Below are positions 9,333-18,468 of a DNA stretch of 29,203 bases, in pieces. The position numbers and the translations under genes are program-made. The stretch lies in assembly GCA_964623885.1 (NCBI GenBank), contig CAZUVM010000127.1:1-29203 (forward strand). Reading direction: 5' to 3'. Under the pieces are notes generated by a model. That model was not told the DNA's origin, made no database searches, and saw nothing but the letters and a program-made list of their open reading frames with translations. This stretch comes from CAZUVM01 sp964623885 (GTDB lineage Bacteria; Verrucomicrobiota; Verrucomicrobiia; Limisphaerales; UBA8199). The stretch's first letter is position 1; every line of letters starts with the position of its first letter.

Positions 9333-11183
9333 ATGGTGGGATCCCTGAAAATGCGGCTGGGCGTTGCCTGGCTGGCATTGATATTCTTATGCCCCTCGAT
9401 TCACGCGGCTTCCAATCAACTACCGATGCCCCAGCGGATGGGAGTCAGGACCAACGCTGCGATAGGGAGGCCTTTTGCACGGACGAACATCTCCACGGCG
9501 GTTCATCCTGCGCCCGCTGCTCATGGTCCGGACACTCGAACCAATGTGTTTGGTTCCCGCACTAATGCCGTTCCCGCCAAAGCCGCAGCGCCGGCGACCT
9601 CGGGCTGGAAGGACAAGCTGCTCCAGCTCAAGTCTTATCGGCTGTTTTATCCGGTGGTCGGCGCGGTTTTCGTTGGTTTGGCTGCGCTGTTTGGATTCAT
9701 TGCCTTCCGAAGCAAAGGTCAAAAAGCAACCGACAAGACGGGTGCCAAGACTGCGCTGGTACCCGTTTCGAAGGTTGCGGCCAAACCGGCCCGGCGTCGT
9801 GGTCCGATTACCTATCATTCATGCACGGTGCTGGAGATTGGACCAGAGGCACGCCAGGTTTGGCAGTTTGATGCTCGGGGTCGAGGGTATGTCCTCAACC
9901 GGCAACACACCAGCCTTGACGGGGAGAAACTGCCGGGAGGTATTGTGGCAAAGGATTGGCGCTCGCTTTTCCAGCATAAGCTCAATGTCGCCTGGCTTCC
10001 TCCGGAACAGGTCTTTCTTAAGGTGGCACAGCTTCCGCGCAGCGACTTCGAAGAGACACTTTCAATGGTTGAACTCCAGCTGGAGAAGCTCTCGCCGCTT
10101 CCGGTAACACAGATTGTCTGGAGCTTTCAAACGCTCCCGCACGCCGAAGCCAATTTACAAACCGTAATTGTGTCGATGGTATCGCGCAACGTGGTCGAGG
10201 AGTTTTTGGGCAAGCTGGAGGGCCAGGGATATCTGGCGGATCGTCTGGAACTGCCGCTCCTGGACCAACTGCAGACTACTGCGCTGACAGAGGACGGTGC
10301 CTGGGTTTACCCGGAGGCCGCCGGTGGCAAGAATACTGCCGTTGTAGCCTGGTGGTATGGCGGCGTCTTGCGCAACCTGGACCTGCTTACGATGCCGACG
10401 GGCGAAGGAGATCGCGCCGCCGCACTCAAAGAACAGTTGATGCAAATGGCTTGGGCCGGGGAGATGGAAGGCTGGCTCAGCGGCCCGCCCGAGTGGCACT
10501 TGGTGGCGGACGTCAGCGCCAAGGAATGGGAGCCAGCACTGCGCGCCGGTCTCGAGCAGCCGGTGGAGACGGTCACGCCGCTATCCACCCGCGAGCTGGC
10601 GGCCCTGACGGCCGAACGATCGGCGCATGGCGAACCGCGCGCCAACTTGATGCCGGCCGAGTTTGCTACTCGATATCAGCAGCAGTTCGTGGATCGGCTT
10701 TGGATGCGCAGTTTGCTGGCGATCGGCGGTCTCTACACCATCGGGGTGGCCATTTACCTTATCGCCTTGTGGTTTTTCAATTTCACCACCACCTCGGTAG
10801 AAACTCAGGCGGCGGCATTGGCGCCCAATTACACGAACGCGCTTCAACTCAAGGTCCGGTTCAACCTTCTCAAGGATCGACAGGAACTTAAGTACGCCGG
10901 CCTCGATTGCTGGAACGCCACCGCCCGCCTGCTTCCGGATAATGTTACCCTGGACAGCTTGAACTTCAGTGAAGGCAAGCGGCTCCGCCTCAGCGGCACG
11001 GCCCCGGAGAGCGCGTACCAGCGGTTATTGGATTTTGACCGCGACATGCGGCGCTACATCAAACCTGGCGAAAATGAACCGTTGTTCGACGCTACGAAAG
11101 GGGAGAACCTGCAATGGCGCGCACCAGGTCCGACGGCCAGTTGGAGCGTCGGGTTGGAACTCAAACGTTCGGAGGTCCAATGA
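9333..11183 (+). CDS. GspL-like / PilM-PilN-like fusion membrane protein
   Basis: About 616 residues from ATG 9333, which has GGAGA six bases upstream and gives a short signal-like N-terminus. ATG 9279, overlapping the gspE stop, is also possible. In the longer numbering there are three hydrophobic segments: residues 25-43, 122-143 and 474-500. Residues 175-470 resemble the actin-like PilM/GspL cytoplasmic domain, with a segment rich in charged residues around KVAQLPRSDFEE and LQLEKLSPLP that is typical of Verrucomicrobia and Planctomycetes PilM-like proteins. Residues 501-634 resemble the membrane-distal part of PilN or GspL. It should link the ATPase to the periplasmic parts of the machine. 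Odd points are the extra N-terminal hydrophobic segment and a Thr/Asn/Ala-rich stretch (about 45-110). It is followed by the GspM-like gene with an ATGA overlap. Confidence 0.72.
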   Translation: MVGSLKMRLGVAWLALIFLCPSIHAASNQLPMPQRMGVRTNAAIGRPFARTNISTAVHPAPAAHGPDTRTNVFGSRTNAVPAKAAAPATSGWKDKLLQLKSYRLFYPVVGAVFVGLAALFGFIAFRSKGQKATDKTGAKTALVPVSKVAAKPARRRGPITYHSCTVLEIGPEARQVWQFDARGRGYVLNRQHTSLDGEKLPGGIVAKDWRSLFQHKLNVAWLPPEQVFLKVAQLPRSDFEETLSMVELQLEKLSPLPVTQIVWSFQTLPHAEANLQTVIVSMVSRNVVEEFLGKLEGQGYLADRLELPLLDQLQTTALTEDGAWVYPEAAGGKNTAVVAWWYGGVLRNLDLLTMPTGEGDRAAALKEQLMQMAWAGEMEGWLSGPPEWHLVADVSAKEWEPALRAGLEQPVETVTPLSTRELAALTAERSAHGEPRANLMPAEFATRYQQQFVDRLWMRSLLAIGGLYTIGVAIYLIALWFFNFTTTSVETQAAALAPNYTNALQLKVRFNLLKDRQELKYAGLDCWNATARLLPDNVTLDSLNFSEGKRLRLSGTAPESAYQRLLDFDRDMRRYIKPGENEPLFDATKGENLQWRAPGPTASWSVGLELKRSEVQ

Positions 11184-11833
11184 AAGGCTACTGGAACAAC
11201 TTGCGCCCGTTTGAGAAGCGCGTGCTGGTTGGTGTGGCCTCATTGTTTTTTGTGGTTCTTAATTTCCTGCTGGTAATACCGCATTTTTCCGACTGGGGCA
11301 TGGTCCGCACGCGCAAATCAGACGCCGAACACAAGATTTCAGTATTTCAGGCGGAGATCGACCAAATGTCGAGTTACGAACGCCGCGTCAAAGAACTGGA
11401 AAATGAAGGATTGGCCGTGCCCCCGGAAGAACAGGATTTTCAATTCGCCAATGCCGTCAACAGCCAGGCCAGCCGGAGCGGCGTGCGTATCATTCAAAAC
11501 GGCACGATCAAGAATTCAACCAACCAGTTTTTCGTTGAGAAAAGCCAAAGCATCAGCGTACAGGCCGGCGAAGCCCAGCTGGTGGACTTTCTATATAACC
11601 TCGGTGCCAGTAATTCATTAATCCGCGTGCGCGATCTTGGCCTGCGGCCAGAGCAGGCGCACCACGATCTGGTTGCGAGCATTCAACTGGTCGCCAGCTA
11701 TCTGCGCAAAGCGCCCGCCCACCCGGCGGCGAGTCCCCGCACGCCTGGCTCTCCTATCAAGAGCGGCCCTTCTACCACCCAGCCGCAAACACCTGCGACG
11801 AAAACATCACCTTCAAACACCAAAAAACCGTGA
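11180..11833 (+). CDS. GspM/PilO-like inner-membrane assembly protein
   Basis: 217 residues from ATG 11180, which overlaps the preceding stop as ATGA and has GGAGG at 11171-11175. The frame is open further upstream, but this start fits the family. The chain has a short cytoplasmic end, one membrane helix (about residues 14-36), a coiled-coil-like segment (EHKISVFQAEIDQMSSYERR) and a ferredoxin-like periplasmic domain typical of PilO or GspM. The last 40 residues are a Pro/Ser/Thr/Lys-rich tail, probably disordered. By family knowledge it should pair with the PilN-like half of the preceding protein and connect to the secretin. The order GspE-GspL-GspM-GspD supports the assignment more than the sequence itself, as this family is weakly conserved. 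Confidence 0.75.
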   Translation: MKGYWNNLRPFEKRVLVGVASLFFVVLNFLLVIPHFSDWGMVRTRKSDAEHKISVFQAEIDQMSSYERRVKELENEGLAVPPEEQDFQFANAVNSQASRSGVRIIQNGTIKNSTNQFFVEKSQSISVQAGEAQLVDFLYNLGASNSLIRVRDLGLRPEQAHHDLVASIQLVASYLRKAPAHPAASPRTPGSPIKSGPSTTQPQTPATKTSPSNTKKP

Positions 11834-14235
11834 AACCTATGCTCCAAATCAGGAGCGCGGACTATCTGGTCCGCGCGTGTCTTTCCACGCTGTGCCGGAA
11901 TCGCGGACGAAGGCGTCCGCTCGCCTTCTTAAGGGCTGTGATTACGGCGATGATTTCGTTGGTCGGAGGCTTTTTGAGCTTTGCGCAAACTCCGCCTGCG
12001 CCGACAGGTTCGGCAACGAATTTTGCTCCAATCCCAGTCTATTCGGCCGCCCAATCCAACCGGATCGAGATGCTTCGGGCGTTGCGACAGGCCAAGGCAT
12101 CTGGGACCAACGCTGTTAATCAAACGGGCGCTGCGGTCGGGCCCCTGACTCCCGCCGAACAAGCTCTCTCCGAGCCGCCCGTTACGTTACGCCCAGCCCT
12201 GGCGACTGCACCGGCTACGACTGCACCGGCTACTAATGCTAATGTGGTGCCTGCCGCAGCAGTGCCTGCGGCAACGGTGCCTTCTGTCGCGCCAGGCGGC
12301 CCCGCTCCTGTTGCCCAAGGGGTTGCGGCTGATCCTGCTGCGGTTGCCGGTGGTGGCGGGGCGGTCACAAATTCTGATGAGGAAACAATACCGCCCGGAA
12401 TGATCGATTTCCGTGGCGCTGACCTCAACCAGGTGCTGGCGATCTACGCCGACCTGAAAAATCGCACGATTCTTCGGCCCAGCACCCTCAATGCTGCCCA
12501 ACAGATTGTCCTGCAAACCCGTGGCACTTTGACACGGAAAGAGGCCATCCAGGCGCTGGATACCGTGCTCAGCCTCAACGGCGTTTCGGTAGTGGATGTT
12601 GGCGATAAGTTCTGCGAGGTGGTGCCGGCAGCCCAGGGCGGGCAGGTCGGAGCGCCTATTGGAACTGACACCAATGCGTATCAACGTCTGCCTGATATGG
12701 GCCAGTACGTGCAGTACGCCATTCAGTTGAATTATGTAAAGCCGACCGAGCTTGTGCCCGTGCTTACGCCGTTTGCGAGCCCGGGTCTGCAAGGCGGGAT
12801 TCTGCCGTTTGATACGACCCAAATGCTGGTGCTCCGCGATTACACGCCGAACGTGAAGCGCATGCTTGAGATGATCAAAAAAATCGATGTTGCCGTGCCT
12901 TCGGAATACATTTCCGAGGTTATCCCGATTAAGTACGCGCTCGCATCAGATATTTCCAGCGCATTGAACAGCCTGAGTTCGGGCGGCGGCGGCACCGCGA
13001 TTGGTTCGTCGAGCAGCGGCGGGAGTCGTTACAGCGCGGGGGGGGGCAGCCGGTCCGGTTTTGGAAATACTTCCGGCATGGGAGGCTTTGGTTATCCAGG
13101 CAGCACGACTCCTGGGTCGACCTTTGGGCAACAGGGCACCACTACACCCGCAACGACGGCAAATCGAGGCACGAGCTTCACCGACCGTCTTCAAAACATT
13201 ATCCGCCGCGCATCTGCATCCGGTGAAATCCAAGTGCTCGGTCAGACGAAAATCATCGCCGACGAGCGGACCAACTCGCTGCTCATTTTTGCCACCAAAC
13301 AGGATATGGAGATGATTAAGAAAATCGTCTCGCAACTCGACGTGGTTCTGGCGCAGGTGCTCATTGAAGCGGCAATCATCCAGGTTTCGTTGAATGATTC
13401 AAAGAATCTTGGGATCAGCTATCTACAAACATCACCTTCGCATCCTGGCAACTACTTCACGGGAATCGGCGCAATCAACAACGGCACGGTATTGAATGGG
13501 TCCAGCTTCGCGACGCAGGTGGGAACGAACGTCGTGAGCGGTATTCCCGGCGGTTTTAGTTACCTGGCCCAGTTGGGTAACGATCTGGATGTAACCGTGA
13601 CGGCCCTCGCCAGTTCCAGCAAGGCCAAAATCCTGCAGCGCCCGCGCATTCAGACTTCGCACGCGGTGCCGGCGACACTCTTCGTGGGTGAACAGCGGCC
13701 TTACCCGGTTTCGAGCTACTACGGTGGCGGGGCGTTTGGCGGGTACGCCTCCATCCAGCAGCTCCAGATTGGTGTGAACATCGAAGTAACGCCCTTGATC
13801 AACCCGGATGGACTGGTCGTTATGGACATCCATACCAAAATCGACAGCTTCGAAGGCAACGTTACCATCCAGAACGTCGGCGACGTTCCCATTACGAGTT
13901 CAAAGGACGCTACCGCAAAAGTCGCCGTACGCGACCGCGACACAATCATGCTGGGCGGACTGATCGAAACCGACAAGAGCTCAAACAACTCGGGGGTGCC
14001 GTTCCTGAAGGACGTTCCTTTGCTGGGGTACCTGTTCCGAAGTTCCGCGGCGATTGAGAACCGGACCGAACTCATCGTCCTGATTCGTCCGACCGTGCTT
14101 CCGACGCCTGAAGTGGCCGCTCTGGCGGCCCGCGCCGAGAAGGAAAAAATGCCCGGCGTGCGGGAAACGGAACGGGACATTCAGAAGGAAGAAACCAAAC
14201 GCCTGCGCCGCACGAACCAGGAGTTTAACAAATAG
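11830..14235 (+). CDS. GspD/PilQ-type secretin
   Basis: The outer-membrane channel of the secretion system, 801 residues. GTG at 11830 overlaps the previous stop; ATG at 11839 is the alternative. The signal segment lies at about residues 31-52. It is followed by an Ala/Pro/Thr-rich linker to about 185, an N0/N1-like domain from PPGMIDFRGADLNQVL, further N-domains, and the secretin core (about 500-765). The core contains LIEAAIIQV, AKILQRPRIQT, VGEQRPYPV, RDRDTIMLGGLIE and VPFLKDVPLLGYLFR, all classic secretin motifs. A Gly/Ser/Thr-rich insert (about residues 384-448) interrupts the N-domains. The C-terminal end is charged and helical (after LIRPTVLP), a place where a pilotin could bind, though this is speculative. 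It is the last machine gene before the surface protein at 14289. Confidence 0.92.
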   Translation: MKPMLQIRSADYLVRACLSTLCRNRGRRRPLAFLRAVITAMISLVGGFLSFAQTPPAPTGSATNFAPIPVYSAAQSNRIEMLRALRQAKASGTNAVNQTGAAVGPLTPAEQALSEPPVTLRPALATAPATTAPATNANVVPAAAVPAATVPSVAPGGPAPVAQGVAADPAAVAGGGGAVTNSDEETIPPGMIDFRGADLNQVLAIYADLKNRTILRPSTLNAAQQIVLQTRGTLTRKEAIQALDTVLSLNGVSVVDVGDKFCEVVPAAQGGQVGAPIGTDTNAYQRLPDMGQYVQYAIQLNYVKPTELVPVLTPFASPGLQGGILPFDTTQMLVLRDYTPNVKRMLEMIKKIDVAVPSEYISEVIPIKYALASDISSALNSLSSGGGGTAIGSSSSGGSRYSAGGGSRSGFGNTSGMGGFGYPGSTTPGSTFGQQGTTTPATTANRGTSFTDRLQNIIRRASASGEIQVLGQTKIIADERTNSLLIFATKQDMEMIKKIVSQLDVVLAQVLIEAAIIQVSLNDSKNLGISYLQTSPSHPGNYFTGIGAINNGTVLNGSSFATQVGTNVVSGIPGGFSYLAQLGNDLDVTVTALASSSKAKILQRPRIQTSHAVPATLFVGEQRPYPVSSYYGGGAFGGYASIQQLQIGVNIEVTPLINPDGLVVMDIHTKIDSFEGNVTIQNVGDVPITSSKDATAKVAVRDRDTIMLGGLIETDKSSNNSGVPFLKDVPLLGYLFRSSAAIENRTELIVLIRPTVLPTPEVAALAARAEKEKMPGVRETERDIQKEETKRLRRTNQEFNK

Positions 14236-14288
14236 AGACGCGGGAGAATTATTTTTCGATTCGCACTGCACGTCAGAAGTAGTAGACC

Positions 14289-17159
14289 ATGATCAGTTTC
14301 GTCAAAAGCCTCACCGTGGCTTCCTTTGCCACGCGACTCAAGAATTCGCTCACTCCGTTGAAGTGGTGTACGCTGGTGTTTTTCTTGTTCTCAGTTGCGA
14401 TCGCGCGTGCCGATACCAACAACGTGCCCAGTTGCACAGAGGAGGACTTCACAAATACAGTTTTGATGGGTGGTTATATCGCCTTTACCCAGGATTGCAG
14501 CATCACTTTAACGGCCACGGTGCCCATCCAGCAGAACACCACGATTGATACGCAAGGCCATAACGTAACCATCAGCGGTGGCAACCAGGTGCAATTGTTT
14601 AGTATCAACGCCGGGAGCCTCAGCGGTATTGGCCTGGTTTTTACGGCAGGCAGCTGCACCAATGGCGGGGCAATTTATGTGAACAGCGGCGCGAGCTTGC
14701 TGCTCAGTAATTGTGCTTTTGTAGGCAACAGCGCCCTCGGCACGAACGGACTAGTGGGCTCGCCCGGTTCAAGCAATAACGTCAACGGGGTCGGCGGGAA
14801 CGGCGGGAATGGCACAGCAGGGACATCTGGCGTAGGGGGCGCCATCTATAATCTCGGCAATGTGTTTCTCCAGAATTGCTCTTTCACCACCAACAACGCC
14901 ACTGGTGGCAATGGAGGCGCGGGCGGAAATGGTGGAACTCAAGTTAATCAGGGAGGCAATGGCGGCGTCGGCGCGGCGGGCGGTCTGGCTTTGGGGGGCG
15001 CAATTTATAATGGCCATAACCTGACTCTGACCAATTGCACATTCGCGGGTAACACGGCTACTGCCGGTTCCGGCGGGGCTGGAGGAACAGGCGGCGGAGG
15101 GGTTTTTTCGGGAATGGATGCCGCAGGCGGCGCCGGCGGGAACGCCGGCGGGGCGGCCATTTGGAATGATGCAAATCTCACGCTTACTTCATCAACGTTC
15201 TCGGGCAATAAAGTGCAGGGTGGGACCAGCGCGGCAGGCGGTAATCAGGTGAATGGCGTCGGCACTACCGGCATGAGCGGCGGCAGTGCTTCCGGCGGCG
15301 GCGTCTATTCCAAGGTCTGGGGGACGATCATTAATTGCACATTTTATAACAACAACGTGACCGGCGGCACAGGAGGTAATGGAGGCAACGGGAGTGGCTC
15401 ACTGCCTCAAGGTGGTAATGGCGGAAATGGTGGGAATGGCTTCGGCGGAGGCATCGACAACGCAGGCACCTTGGGAGTGACGAATTGTACTATTGCCAAT
15501 TGCGCCGCTATCGGCGGCACGAATGGTGTGGCTGGTTCAGGCAGATTCCCCGGCTCACCCGGAAATCCCGGTGCCGCGGCGGGCGGAGGCATTGCCAATA
15601 CAGCCGGCACTTTTACATTGGCCAACTCCATCCTCGCCACCAATTTAGCTGGGCTGAATGGTTACGGAACGATTGTGGCCGGCGGCTATAACCTCAGTTC
15701 CGATCTCACACCCACTAGCCTTAGCAGTGCCAGCCGGAACAAGGACCCGCTGATTGGGTCGTTGGCCAATAACGGTGGACCGACTCAAACAATCGCGCTG
15801 CGTTCAACCAACAGCCCGGCATACGCCCAAATTCCGGCCGGGACTGCGGGTTTGCCGACTATGGATCAACGTGGTGTTCAGCGTGCGGTCCCTGGGAAAA
15901 ATGCCGCCGATATCGGCGCCTTCGAGTTGGCGACGCTCCCTACGATTTCCGGTCAACCGCAAAGCCAGATGCAAACCAACGGTGGCTCGGTCACCTTTAC
16001 GGTGGCGGCCTATGGAGATTCGCTGAAATATCTCTGGCGTTTCAACGGCACTCCCACGAACGTTACGACTTCCAGTTACACACTGAATAACGTGACGGTT
16101 ACCAACGCGGGCGTTTATGATGTGGTGGTTTCGAACTCCTACAAGACCATAATAAGTGCCCCGGCAACCTTGGGCATTTGGCCGTACATCATAACCCAGC
16201 CGACGAACTTCGAAGTCGATGTCGGCGGGCCAGCGACATTTGTGGTTGGAGTGACCGGCACCCCGCCGTGGCAAGTTCAGTGGATGCACTATGGAACAAA
16301 TCTGCCTGGCAAAACCGACGCTACCCTAACAATCCCAACGGTCATGACAAATGATGCCGGACCCTATACCGTTTCCATCATTCCGACCAACTCCTCCTTC
16401 ACGATTACCAGTTCGGTCGCGACGCTGACGGTCGATGCCATACTGGTCCAGCCGCAGAGCCAGACGGTCGCTTCAGGAAGCACAGTCAGGTTGTCGGTCG
16501 TTGCTTCCGGGAATGGATTGAAGTACGAATGGCACTTCAATAATACCAATACCATTTCGACAGCGATCGGACCGAGCTATTCCTTTATAGCGAGCAAAGC
16601 CACAGCTGGTACGTACGATGTGGCTGTATATAATTCCTTTGCCAGTATACCTAGCACTCCGGCAGTTATTACGGTTCTGGATCCACCGACGATCACCAAC
16701 CAGCCGGCAAGCCAAACGATCAGTCCTGGTCAGAATGCTACGTTCACGGTTTCGGCCACTGGCGATCCGCCACTTATATACCAATGGAATTTTCAGGGCG
16801 CCCCCATTTCGGGCGCCACCGGTACCGCCTATACGGTTTCGAATGCTCAGCAATCGAACTCAGGCAGTTATTCAGTAACTATTACTAACCCGGTTGCATC
16901 CATCACCAGCACCATTGCACGATTGGTCGTGCTGGCTCAGCCGCTTGCCATCACGAATGCGAGTTTCGGCTCCAACGGATTCAGCTTCACATTCTACGGC
17001 GTGTCCAACCTTACCTATGTTGTACAATACACTAATCGGTTGGGCAGCCTGAGTAATTGGGCGACAGGAGCTGCGTATCCGGGTTCCAATTCATGGATTC
17101 AATACCGTGATGCGACGACCAACCAGCCGCAGAAGTATTATCGTGTGAAGGTGCAATAA
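14289..17159 (+). CDS. large surface protein: Gly-Asn-rich choice-of-anchor-Q region plus four Ig-like domains
   Basis: 956 residues, secreted. The signal peptide covers about residues 1-42 (ends FSVAIARA). Residues 60-545 form a parallel-beta-helix-like region. Repeated strands of the type LTNCTF.GN or LSNCAF.GN alternate with long Gly/Asn-rich loops (for example GGNGGNGT), concentrated at 164-430. The block ends with DQRG and the DIGAFEL signature, the hallmark of choice-of-anchor-Q proteins. Four Ig-like domains follow, starting near residues 551, 632, 718 and 799; each has an N- or S-QP-QSQ-like entry and a G-x-Y exit strand. A C-terminal module (about 886-956) ends YYRVKVQ, as in many verrucomicrobial secreted proteins. 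The function is probably adhesion or sugar/mineral binding, not known. It lies 53 bases after the secretin gene, so it could be a substrate of that system (inference). Confidence 0.8.
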   Translation: MISFVKSLTVASFATRLKNSLTPLKWCTLVFFLFSVAIARADTNNVPSCTEEDFTNTVLMGGYIAFTQDCSITLTATVPIQQNTTIDTQGHNVTISGGNQVQLFSINAGSLSGIGLVFTAGSCTNGGAIYVNSGASLLLSNCAFVGNSALGTNGLVGSPGSSNNVNGVGGNGGNGTAGTSGVGGAIYNLGNVFLQNCSFTTNNATGGNGGAGGNGGTQVNQGGNGGVGAAGGLALGGAIYNGHNLTLTNCTFAGNTATAGSGGAGGTGGGGVFSGMDAAGGAGGNAGGAAIWNDANLTLTSSTFSGNKVQGGTSAAGGNQVNGVGTTGMSGGSASGGGVYSKVWGTIINCTFYNNNVTGGTGGNGGNGSGSLPQGGNGGNGGNGFGGGIDNAGTLGVTNCTIANCAAIGGTNGVAGSGRFPGSPGNPGAAAGGGIANTAGTFTLANSILATNLAGLNGYGTIVAGGYNLSSDLTPTSLSSASRNKDPLIGSLANNGGPTQTIALRSTNSPAYAQIPAGTAGLPTMDQRGVQRAVPGKNAADIGAFELATLPTISGQPQSQMQTNGGSVTFTVAAYGDSLKYLWRFNGTPTNVTTSSYTLNNVTVTNAGVYDVVVSNSYKTIISAPATLGIWPYIITQPTNFEVDVGGPATFVVGVTGTPPWQVQWMHYGTNLPGKTDATLTIPTVMTNDAGPYTVSIIPTNSSFTITSSVATLTVDAILVQPQSQTVASGSTVRLSVVASGNGLKYEWHFNNTNTISTAIGPSYSFIASKATAGTYDVAVYNSFASIPSTPAVITVLDPPTITNQPASQTISPGQNATFTVSATGDPPLIYQWNFQGAPISGATGTAYTVSNAQQSNSGSYSVTITNPVASITSTIARLVVLAQPLAITNASFGSNGFSFTFYGVSNLTYVVQYTNRLGSLSNWATGAAYPGSNSWIQYRDATTNQPQKYYRVKVQ

Positions 17160-17162
17160 GGA

Positions 17163-17435
17163 TTATGACCGATGGAGCATCCCTTCTGGTGTTTTAATCA
17201 GCCGTGCCCCACGGGTCTGAAGGTATCGGCACATCGTTTCTACGCCGCTCATTTTGGGGCGCACGCCTGATTCGCTCAGGCGAGTCAGCATCCTAAATTC
17301 GAGCAAGCGTTTGCCTAATTCGACGATTTGGATATACGCGTGTTTAAGTTTCCAAAGTTGCCCTTTAGCCAAGCGGGGGAGGTTTTTTTGCCGGTTCTTC
17401 TTTGCCATAATAAGGTTGACATAATAAACCTCCAT
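17163..17435 (-). CDS. small basic protein of unknown function
   Basis: 90 residues from ATG 17435; an in-frame ATG at 17408 (MAKKNRQKNLPRL) may be the true start and would give 81 residues. I do not recognise the family. The protein is rich in Lys and Arg with a predicted helical core (GQLWKLKHAYIQIVELGKRL), no signal peptide and no cysteine cluster apart from single residues. Its composition looks like a real protein, not an antisense shadow, because no gene covers the other strand here. It ends 3 bases from the stop of the convergent surface-protein gene and is divergent from mscS. It might bind nucleic acid, but nothing in the sequence proves it. Confidence 0.55.
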   Translation of the reverse strand: MEVYYVNLIMAKKNRQKNLPRLAKGQLWKLKHAYIQIVELGKRLLEFRMLTRLSESGVRPKMSGVETMCRYLQTRGARLIKTPEGMLHRS

Positions 17436-17541
17436 TTTCTTCGCTGGGGCAGTGGGGTCCTTTGCCCATGGAGGCCTAATCTAACAGGTAATCAGGCTGC
17501 TGGTTTTAGGCTAAGATTGCGATTAACGCCGGTCCGAGTCT

Positions 17542-18441
17542 GTGCTTAAATTCGGCCACGACATGCGGAAGATCCTGGAGCAGTTTAAAACCGGGGCGTT
17601 TGCGGATCCGGCGACGCCGCTCGGTGCATTCATTTACGCGGTTGTTTTCGCCGTTGTGGCATGGCTGATTGGCCGAGCCTTGCGGTTGGCCGTCCAACGC
17701 GTGCTGGCGCGAGACAAACGCGCATACGTCGACCGCACTACAATCAACTTCCTTTCTCAGGTCGCTCAATTCGGCGTTTACCTGTTCGCTTTCATTTCCT
17801 ACGCGCATCTGGTACCGACACTTTCGCACCTGGGGAGCGCGTGGCTGGCCAGCGTCGGCGTCATATCGGTCGTGGTCGGCATGGCGGCGCAAAACACACT
17901 GGGCAATCTCATTGCGGGTTTTTCGTTGGTCCTCTATCGCCCGTTTAAAGTGGGAGATCGGCTCCAAGTAACCGCGCCGACTGGTCTGGAGACCGGCATG
18001 GTTGAGAGCATCAACCTGGGCTACACCGTTTTGAAGACCGACGATAACCGGAGGATAGTCGTGCCCAACAGCGGCATTGCCAGCCAGACGACTGTCAACC
18101 TGACCAGCGAAGACCCGCGCGTCGTCTGCTCGGTGCCAATCAGCATCAGTAGCGACGCGGACATCGACAAAGCCCGCGCGATCTTGCTGGAACTGGCGGG
18201 ACGGAATTCCAAGGCCCAGCAGGTCACCGGGTGCCCGCTCACCCAATGGGGGCCGAACGGGATTGTGCTGACGGTGAGTGCCTGGTGCCCGAGCCCGGGC
18301 GCCGCAGGCGAATTCAAGAATGATCTCCTCGAATCGGCTCGTAAGCGCTTCGATAAAGAAGGTATCGCCGTGCCGTTCCCGCGGATGCAAGTGACGCTGG
18401 ACCGGCCGCCAGCCAAGGACGGCCACGGATTAGGGGATTAG
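17542..18441 (+). CDS. mscS: small-conductance mechanosensitive channel, MscS family
   Basis: An inner-membrane tension-gated channel that releases solutes on osmotic downshock, 299 residues. It has three membrane helices: about 28-50, 70-92 and the pore helix from about 105. The pore and following loop read VGMAAQNTLGNLIAGFSLVL, then YRPFKVGDRLQV, a close match to the MscS TM3b-beta-domain junction. The remainder is the usual beta domain (with IVVPNSGIASQTTVN) and the alpha/beta cage domain. GTG at 17542 is the first start; ATG at 17563 is an alternative that trims seven residues. A small GC-rich hairpin lies 28 bases after the stop. It appears to be a single-gene unit between unrelated neighbours. 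Confidence 0.92.
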   Translation: MLKFGHDMRKILEQFKTGAFADPATPLGAFIYAVVFAVVAWLIGRALRLAVQRVLARDKRAYVDRTTINFLSQVAQFGVYLFAFISYAHLVPTLSHLGSAWLASVGVISVVVGMAAQNTLGNLIAGFSLVLYRPFKVGDRLQVTAPTGLETGMVESINLGYTVLKTDDNRRIVVPNSGIASQTTVNLTSEDPRVVCSVPISISSDADIDKARAILLELAGRNSKAQQVTGCPLTQWGPNGIVLTVSAWCPSPGAAGEFKNDLLESARKRFDKEGIAVPFPRMQVTLDRPPAKDGHGLGD

Positions 18442-18468
18442 TGGACTGTTGGATTAATGGGAACAGCG

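Noticed and set aside
14780..15580. Dense GGC/GGT-rich repeats considered as a possible CRISPR or satellite array
   Set aside because: They are in-frame Gly-Asn codons of the surface protein and show no constant repeat-spacer length.
17506..18426. Long open frame on the minus strand opposite mscS (about 306 codons)
   Set aside because: It is fully antisense to a gene with clear MscS motifs, and its Arg/His-rich composition is typical of a GC-rich shadow frame.
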